Shown here: positions 57,043-64,000 of the stretch, one piece after another
How positions within the stretch are numbered: position 1 is the stretch's first letter
Layout of the letters: every line of letters begins with the position of its first letter
From: Latrodectus hesperus
Lineage: Eukaryota > Arthropoda > Arachnida > Araneae > Theridiidae
NCBI GenBank assembly: GCA_037975125.1
Contig: CM075856.1
Coordinates: forward strand, 3,800,449-3,864,448
Direction: 5' to 3'
DNA length: 64,000 nucleotides
Notes under the pieces: model-generated
Databases searched by the model: none
What the model was told of the DNA's origin: nothing
Seen by the model: only the letters and a program-made list of their open reading frames with translations
Program-made: the position numbers and the translations under genes

Positions 57043-57579
57043 CTTGGAAAGTTACATTCTTTAGGTAACCAAGCAGTGTTGCGCCATCTATCGGATTCAT
57101 TTTCGAACACAATCCATGACGTCCATGACATAAATCTTCATGCATTTTTTTCAAGGCAAATGCAAAAGCTAAGACTGAGTCACTTACAAATTGTAATTGT
57201 TTTTCAACCTCGTATCCATTCTCTGGTGACATGGTCTCATTGCCAGTGCAATTAATCGTAAATTTAATGTTATATGGTGTCACAATGCTGCCAGGCCACT
57301 TACAGCTGAAGAAATGTTCCCAAAATTCAGTAAACCAAGGATTCCGATGGTTGTTAGCGACGGTGAGACTTTGGAAGTATTGATCAAAGTCTTTGACAGG
57401 GTGCGCTCTCGGCTGAACTGATATCGTGCCTTCCACTTCTCGTTCATTTCCATCGAATACCAATGCACGTGCACTCCAGCCATCGCTCCCGATCCAGGAA
57501 AATGATCCGGTAATGTTATTGCGACCTATTGCTCTCATCACTCCGGCAACTTCTTGGTCTGAGCCAAAAATTATTACTC
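57043..57579 (-). CDS. mGluR: metabotropic glutamate receptor, ligand-binding-domain exon
   Basis: A 537-bp exon (cttcatatttttcag acceptor, GTAAGC donor), phase 1 on both sides, encoding lobe-2 sequence of the extracellular Venus-flytrap domain. It reads VIIFGSDQEVAGVMRAIGRN, then GSFSWIGSDGWSARALV, EVEGTISVQPRAHPV, RNPWFTEFWEHFFSCKWP, QLQFVSDSVLAFAFALKKMH and CSKMNPIDGATLLGYLKNVT. The Asp of IGSDGW corresponds to a glutamate-contacting residue of mammalian receptors. Potential N-glycosylation sites include NITG and NCTG. It splices in frame to 54861. The open frame running on past 57043 is intron read-through. The exon(s) coding for the signal peptide and lobe 1 are not in this window, so the gene is partial. 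Confidence 0.93.
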
Positions 57580-59800
57580 CTGAAAAATATGAAGTGAAAT
57601 ATAACAAAATTAATTTAAAGTCGTGTTAATTTATACGATTCATTCCTTGATATTACATTTCAAGAAAACAATGTACTATCTCTTTATCACAATGTAAGGA
57701 ACATTGTAATAAAGCTATGTAATATTTAATATTGCAAATTATTTATTATACAAACTGGTACAACAAACCACTTAAAATGGTAGCCCTTTTACAATAGTGT
57801 ATGACAGCATTTGTCCTATTAAAAATGCCGTAAGGTGTGATCTTGGAAAATTATATTGAATGAAGAAGAAAAAAATATTTATTTATATAATTATATACAT
57901 GATTTCAAGCAATTTAAAATATTATGCTGTGTTATAATTATTTCAGTCCTCATAATATTTTTTAAACTTTACAAAACTCTGTTTTATTGTTGATGAATAG
58001 TTTATTGGGTCATATTAAGCATTTAAGGTTAAAATTGAAAAGTTTTAAGCTTAATTTTGTTGAATATGTCTCAACAATGTCTCTACGAAAGATTTTATTA
58101 TGAAATAAACTGCGTATTTATTTTCTCTACAGATAAAAACTATTGCTTGAGAGAATAAGAAAATAAACGGAGGATAATTTTTAAATCGAAAAGCAATGTT
58201 TTTTATACATATTGCAAATTTGCTATTGTCTTAATTAAATAAAATGTAATTTATTTTAAATGATATATCAAAATTTTTAAATATTAATAAGACAGTAAAT
58301 TGTATCTGATGTGTAAATTTTTATTCTGAAAATATATGCCAATAATTTAATAATACTTTTATTAGGAAAATCTACTTATTTCGTTACTTTTACTTCTTAA
58401 ATATCTTGTGTCAAAAGAATTATGCAACTAAAGATTCCTATAATTTATTTTGAACAATTAATTTACGTATTTAAGTATATTTTACTGTAATGTGGTGCAT
58501 GTAAGAGCTAATCAACAATTCAATGTGAATTGACAAATATGCATTCAAAGAGAATTTGCATTACATATTGCATGCTTAATTTATAAAAAAAAACACCGGG
58601 TAGCTCTTAGTTAAATTTTGTAGGAAAACAAAGTAGGTAGTTAAGAGAGAGAACATTAAGTAAATCTGAAACTGATATTTTTGCATACCTATTGCAAAAA
58701 ATCTCTGAAAACAGAAAGAATGATGTAAAATGGCTCAAGAAAATGTGTTTACTTTTATGAAAATCAGTTAAATATAGAAACTTTTCTGTTTTATATGAAG
58801 AATTGCACCATAAAATTGTCATGGAGGTTGATTTTATGAAAAAATATTATGCTTCACGTGAGACCCAAATATAGTTGTATGACTTTTTTGGTCATAATAC
58901 ATTATTCGTATACATAATAAATAGAGTTGAGGGTAGTAAACTGACATAAGAAAATAAGTTGGATCGTAAAATTGTCACGGACGTTAATATGTGAAAAACA
59001 TTATGCTTCAAGTGATCCGAAACTGACTATGGGTCATTTGTGGGACAATAATAACCAGTGCATTAAGTAAGGCTAAGGATAGAAAATTAGCAAATAGGAA
59101 GAGTTTTATAATAAACTGATGAAAACTTTAAAAAAGAAATACATATAATCAACTTTAAACCTATTCTTTGGGTTGAATAACCAACTTTTGAAAAATAGAT
59201 ATTTCATTTTTTTAAAGTTGATCATAACACCTATAAATCAAAAAAAAAATCAATGAATTGAACTATTTATTGATTTTTTTGAATTGATCTATTTTTAACT
59301 TATTATGTTTTCAAGATGTTTATTGATGTTAAAATGTTTCATATTAGCTCTTTGGAAATCTTCAACATTAAATTTCATCATTTTTAGGGTAAAGGAATTA
59401 TAATTTCAATTTTAAATCATGCTCTAATTTTAGAATAAAGGAAATACGAACTATATCAAAAAATTCTCAATTTGTATTTGGAAAATCCCAGTTATATTCA
59501 GTGTGAATTTTAGAATAACACAATTAAATAATAATTTCAAAACTTTCATTTCAATAAAATGACTTAAGTTTTAATTACCAGTGTAAACTATATTTAATGC
59601 TTTGAATTATAATTGTTAATAAGCCATTTTGAAAATTGATTTAACTTTTAATATTCGATTGAAAGTTGCTGTTCTCAGTTTTGATTGCTTTTAAAATCTC
59701 TGGTTCAGCTTGAACATGTATTTTAGTAAATTAAATGTTAAAATATTTTTAAATGTAAAATTGCTGCTAACCAAGCTTTGTGAATTTGATATCCCTGTAG
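57580..59800. other. AT-rich DNA, probably upstream mGluR intron
   Basis: The 5' splice partner of the 57579 acceptor was not found here. A diverged direct duplication of about 60 bp (core aaaattgtca...ttatgcttca) lies at about 58809 and 58973. Nothing else was recognised. Confidence 0.5.
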
Positions 59801-59870
59801 ACGCGACGTCTAGCATATGTGACAAATGGCTTAGAAATTATTACTTTGAGTAAATTTTCTGCTTATGAAG
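59801..59870 (+). CDS. weak internal-exon candidate
   Basis: An acceptor-like tttgatatccctgtag is followed by 23 open codons in phase 0 ([20 protein letters not shown] then AYE) and a donor-like GAAG|GTGATC. GC is locally higher. No partner exon, no family recognised. It could well be chance. Confidence 0.12.
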
Positions 59871-60021
59871 GTGATCTCTAAATACAATAATTTGCACTGG
59901 GCAATTTTTTTGTTGTTGTTCGCATTATACAAATTAAAATCTATTTCAATATCTTATGGTTTCTCGCTGAGCTTCTCTTTCAATCGACTATTCTGTTTTC
60001 TCGACTTTCTCTTATTGAGCA

Positions 60022-60247
<226 letters not shown>

Positions 60248-61655
60248 GATACTTATATACATACTTTAAACATATACTTCGAAAACACCTTAAAATTGGG
60301 CTGTTCCGGTCACACTTACCCCAAGTAGACGGGTTACGATTTGGCTTCCTCGAAAATCTTAGGGCTGAGACATTTTATGGCTTAAAAAAATTTTCGTGAT
60401 TTACAGAACTTCAAAAAGCTACCATATTCTACTCCCGTATATAAATTTCTATTTATAAAAAAAATTTAACTGTTATAATTTTTAATCCTTACAAAGTGAA
60501 TTAAATATGTCCCATTTATTCACAGGTGTTTCCATTATTATGATAAGCTTCTTTATGCATATCCATCTATGTCCATGTATATCTTTATGTTTGTATATTC
60601 ATTTTCTCACGTTAAAAGAAATACATTTAAATAATTACACTTTTAATAACATGGGAAAAAATTGCTATGAATTTTTTTACTAAAGATATTTTACCAAAAC
60701 ACGATGATATTTGACAGAGTTACTTAAATTGATAAAAAAAATAAAATAATTAATTCCATTAAATTTTAGCAATAATTCTTCTATTTTCCACAGCAATTGT
60801 AGAAGGGAAATTACATATGAACTATTGTTTCTACATACTTAAAGTAATGATAGATCAGCTTTATTTAGTCTAAGACCTTAAGTAGATTTACAAAAATTTA
60901 TTTGGATGAGATAATTTGATGGCTAAGGTAATTTGAGATTTGGATTTGAAAAAATTTCATATTAATCAAGCAGCATTTATTTGTGTGTGTGTGATTTCTA
61001 TTATGCTTATTTCCATTCATTATAATTTCATTAATTTTCAATTTCCAATTCTTGTAGTAGAGATTGATTGGATTCTATCTGTATCCCTGTGTTATATTGC
61101 TTTTGAAAGCCGATTATTTGATACATCATAAGAAGTAATTGGATAAAATTATATGATACTATTTACAGTAGCTTTCATAAAATGTGTATTTCCTCACAAC
61201 AATTTGTATAATTGTTTGATTAGAAATGACGAAAATCTAATGCAAAATGCTAATGTAAGATAATTCTAATGTAAAAATCTATTATATTAATAATCCAATC
61301 TTGTGTGAAGTTTCGACATGTTTAGGCTTCTTCATAGTAGTTAATTTACTAAACTCCCAATCACTATACTGCCTATAGCTAATGGATTGCGTAATCAATC
61401 AGAGTTTTAATGGATACATCTAGTCCACTATTACTATTACATTGGACTTTTTTTTGATTTCATTTCATATTGAAGCAAAATACATTCTAACTTAGATTAT
61501 CTCATAACTTAACATTTCTAACAGTTTAAAATATTGAAAGAAAAATTTTCTTCAACATGACTACCATTCTTCCTCTTAAAAATTTATTAACCATATATTA
61601 TTTATTATTTTACTTTTATTTTATCTTCACCATTATTTATGTATAAATACATACA

Positions 61656-61660
<5 letters not shown>
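60248..61660. other. AT-rich non-coding DNA
   Basis: A short higher-GC patch at about 60290-60380 carries no readable domain. The 63-codon frame at 60940-61131 is hydrophobic and AT-composition-driven. Nothing else was recognised. Confidence 0.5.

Positions 61661-61723
<63 letters not shown>
61661..61723. repeat. (TA)n microsatellite
   Basis: A 63-bp TA array, 8 bp from the left end of the Tc1 element. Confidence 0.97.
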
Positions 61724-61728
<5 letters not shown>

Positions 61729-61731
61729 CTA

Positions 61732-63240
61732 GGCAATTGCTAAGGACGGATAACACTATCATCCATAGCAACCACAAAATGAAAGGAATCAAAATATGGA
61801 AAATTAGAATAAATGCGAGATATAGTAAGAAGAAGTATGCTTACGCAATTTTTTCCACGTCTGTTCATCACGTGATAACGATCATAAGAGCTTTAAAGGT
61901 TTTGACGCGTTATTGTTTCAAGTCAAAGTTTTACAGGAAAGATTTAATAGACAAACATGAAATTTTTGGCATGTCTTCCCTACATCACTTAGATGATTTT
62001 ATGCGTGGCCGAATTATTGGAAAGATCGAAGAAGGGCGAGAAATAACAGATGTTGCCAGGGAGTTCGACATTGCTCACAGCGTTGTTTCACGGCTGTGGA
62101 AGTCATTTAAAAATACTGGAATGTGAAGTAGGTGGCACAGGGGAGGTCGTGTTAGAAATAGGACGCCTGCAGAAGACAGATATATCGTCCTATCAGCAAA
62201 AAGAAACAGGCACATCACAGCTCAGCAGGTGGCAAATCAGTTTCTTGCTGCCTCAGGAAAGCAGATCTCCAGAAAAACTGTTGCCAGACGTTTGAGGGGA
62301 GCAGGACTATACACCCGCAGACCTGTTGTGTGTGTCCCATTGAACAGACAGCACCGTAGTGCCCGTTTGCAATGTTGTCGTGAGCATCGCAATTGGACTG
62401 AACAGGACTGGGCATGCGTACTATTCTCAGATCAGAGTAAGTTCAGTCTGTCATCGGATTGTAGATGCCAACTGATCTGGCACGAGAGTGGTACTGCTTA
62501 TCATCCAGAAAATATCCAGGAAAAGAACCGATATCAGACATGCAGTTTCATGGTGTGGGCCGGCATCATGATCAATGGCCGCACGACCCTACATATGGTT
62601 GCGAATGGAACTATGACGGGCCAACGATATATTAATGAAGTTCTAATTCCTCATGTTTGTCTTTTCCGTGCTGCTGTCGCTGATAAATTTGTTTTTATGG
62701 ATGACAACGCAACATGTCATCGAACACTCGCTGTTCATGATTGTCTTGACAGCGAGGGCATTCAACGCCTCGTATGGCCATCACGTTCTCCAGATCTAAA
62801 CCCCACTGAAAATGTGTGGGATGCTTTGGGGAGGCAAGTTGCTGATCGAAACTATCCTCCGACAAACAAGAACACCCTCATCCGTGCACTCCCAGAGGAA
62901 TGGGATAAATTGCCTCAACAGCTGCTGGATAATGTTGTGCAAATTATGATACGACGTGTGGAATGTTGCATCACACTCCACAGTGGACATATCCCATACT
63001 GATACCTTTCTTCAAAGTGCCTGCTGACTTTTAGATGCAATGTGCCATTTTTCCGTATGCAGCATCAAATGAACATTTTTTTTCTTTCAAATGTTTCACA
63101 GCTTTTTTATTGTCCAGAACAATAAATATTCTTTATTCTAATGTCTAAACAGTGTGGCAACTATATTTTATCTACTAGGCCTCATGTCTCGCTTCATGTT
63201 ATGCTACATTGCAATTTGTGATCCGTCCTTAGCAATTATT
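61732..63240 (+). mobile_element. near-intact Tc1-like (DD34E) transposon
   Basis: The ends ggcaattgctaaggacggat (61732 onward) and, inverted from 63240, aataattgctaaggacggat form terminal repeats immediately inside TA dinucleotides at 61730-61731 and 63241-63242. The 1509-bp length fits a complete Tc1-type element. Its transposase runs in one frame from 61971 to 63002 with a single premature TGA. About 240 bp on each side are non-coding. This is the best-preserved DNA transposon in the window. Confidence 0.88.
61971..63002 (+). pseudogene. Tc1 transposase, one premature stop
   Basis: The 344-codon frame starts MSSLHHLDDFMRGRIIGKIE, the conserved N terminus of the HTH domain, and ends HSGHIPY before the stop at 63000-63002. 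Order: HTH 1 (residues about 5-48), a GRPR-like basic stretch, HTH 2 (TAQQVANQFLAASGKQISRK), then the DDE core. LFSDQSKFSL holds the first Asp, FVFMDDNATCHRT the second, and SPDLNPTENVWDALG the Glu, with exactly 34 residues between the second Asp and the Glu. The only disabling change is TGA at 62124-62126, between the two HTH units, in the same frame as both halves. A C-to-T change in CGA (Arg) is one simple origin. The family cuts and pastes DNA at TA sites. Confidence 0.82.
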
Positions 63241-63242
63241 TA

Positions 63243-63244
63243 GC

Positions 63245-63275
<31 letters not shown>

Positions 63276-63284
63276 GTATATATA
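63243..63284. repeat. short (TG)n(TA)n spacer between two Tc1 elements
   Basis: About 40 bp of TG then TA repeats link the right end of one Tc1 element to the left end of the next. Confidence 0.95.
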
Positions 63285-64000
63285 CACTGCTCAAAACAAT
63301 TAAAGGATATTGTAAGTTTTACATAAAATAAAGATATAAACGAAACTTTTTTTGCTGAAAATGGAAGAAGAGAATCACAAATGAAATTTTCTGATTTTCA
63401 AACTGTGGAGTATGCTAATTTTGAGTTCGACGTCAAAAATGTCACTTCAACGGCAGTGAATGAAATTTGACTTTCAACTGACAATGAATACAAGTATGAT
63501 CGGTATTCAGTGACTGCTTTGTTTCGATGAGTACGATGTCTCAGCGAACTCATTTAACCGATTCAGAAGCTTGGAGAGTTGTTGGTAGGTTAGAAGGGGG
63601 CCAAACTCAAGACGGAGAAGCACAAGCCAATGGAGTGTTACAAAGTGTGATTTCCAGGATCTGGAACCCTTTTATGGAGAGTGGAAGTGCAGGCCGAAGG
63701 CCAGGGCAAGGTCGTAGACGGGCAACAACGCCCAATGAAGATCGTTATTTAGTGTTAACGGCTCGGAGACACGGAAATATGACGCTACTCTTCTCCAACA
63801 ACACCTTCGCTCGGCTACTGACACCACGATTTCAACACAGACTGTCCGAAACCGGCTCCAACGTGTAGGTCTATATGCTCGCCGACCGAAGGCATGTGTT
63901 AAACTAACATCAAGGCATCGTCGCGACCGCAGGGAGTGGGCAACAGAGCATGTGAAATGAAGGAGATATGAAGGGAACAATGTTCTTTTTTCTGACGAGT
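63285..64000 (+). mobile_element. Tc1-like transposon, 5' part, cut by window end
   Basis: The left terminus cactgctcaaaacaattaaa follows a TA at 63283-63284 and is of the type common to arthropod Tc1 elements. About 240 bp of non-coding leader precede the transposase start. The right end is beyond the window. This element differs in sequence from the one at 61732, so the two are independent insertions in the same orientation. Confidence 0.8.
63527..64000 (+). pseudogene. broken Tc1 transposase, N-terminal part
   Basis: It starts MSTMSQRTHLTDSEAWRVVG, an HTH region (to about residue 50), then the basic GRRPGQGRRRATTPNEDRYL linker. A frameshift after NMT at about 63782 moves the continuation (LLQQHLRSATDTTISTQTVR, then NRLQRVGLYARRPKACVKLT) to another frame. 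A TGA replaces a Trp codon in EHVK(stop)RRYEGNNVLFSDE near 63957. The sequence stops at FSDE, the first catalytic motif, at the window edge. At least two lesions, so non-functional. Confidence 0.75.

Noticed and set aside
57014..57607. A 197-residue stand-alone protein
   Set aside because: Both ends read through introns. The splice sites at 57580 and 57042 and the match to the mGluR ligand-binding domain define the exon as 57043-57579.
57426..57629. Plus-strand 67-codon frame opposite the receptor exon
   Set aside because: An antisense shadow of a conserved coding exon. The same holds for 36771-36956, 62215-62415, 62796-62990 and 63672-63980 opposite or alongside transposon frames.
60320..60380. 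Minus-strand mini-exon between tctcag and GTAAGT-like sites
   Set aside because: About 45 bp with stops in two frames and no similarity to the missing mGluR upstream exon. Too little evidence.

Overview
This is a 64 kb piece of a very AT-rich, repeat-laden arthropod nuclear genome. The protein most like a known one is an arthropod-type metabotropic glutamate receptor. The repeats (Tc1-like DD34E elements, several mariner subfamilies, ZMYM/hAT-type, Helitron-like, and jockey/R1-type non-LTR elements, with dozens of long (TA)n arrays) resemble those of spider genomes. Spider or other chelicerate origin is an inference from this mixture, not shown directly.

The best gene lies on the minus strand between about 43.5 and 57.6 kb. 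It is the 3' part of an mGluR-type class C GPCR. A 537-bp ligand-binding-domain exon (57579-57043) and a 1260-bp exon carrying the cysteine-rich and seven-transmembrane domains (54861-53602) join in phase. The open frame of the second exon runs on to a stop at 53573. However, a good donor (AAG|GTAAAC) sits 27 nt before that stop. A 176-nt exon 9.6 kb away (43985-43810) has a strong acceptor and the matching phase, and supplies a plausible C-terminal tail. The 9.6-kb intron would hold a mariner, a Helitron-like element, a second Tc1/mariner-superfamily element and most of the long (TA)n arrays. The receptor's 5' exons are outside the window.

A second possible gene is a two-exon microgene on the plus strand (23302-23391 joined to 24515-24574). 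It would encode a basic 49-residue protein I do not recognise, with a consensus start context, a phase-0 intron and a downstream AATAAA. Its intron carries a perfect 34-bp hairpin. A few weaker exon-like islands are listed with low confidence.

Most of the rest is mobile-element debris in AT-rich DNA. 1766-2590 is an internally deleted non-LTR copy with a perfect 14-bp target duplication. 11250-12170, 35298-36102 and 36495-37098 are non-LTR RNase H/3' ends. 13805-15201, 16925-17400, 19690-20190, 38030-38760 and perhaps 41180-41400 are Tc1/mariner-superfamily relics. 30618-32450 is a hAT/ZMYM1-like relic. 33066-33905 is a mariner with an in-frame internal deletion. 49405-50687 is a mariner with 28-bp perfect terminal repeats. 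61732-63240 is a Tc1 element whose transposase is broken by a single TGA. 63285-64000 is the start of another Tc1 element cut by the window edge. Two copies of one Helitron-like element lie in inverted orientation 25 kb apart.

No rRNA, tRNA or CRISPR was recognised. I saw no previously described multi-gene system. The items most worth following up are the remote mGluR tail exon and the microgene.
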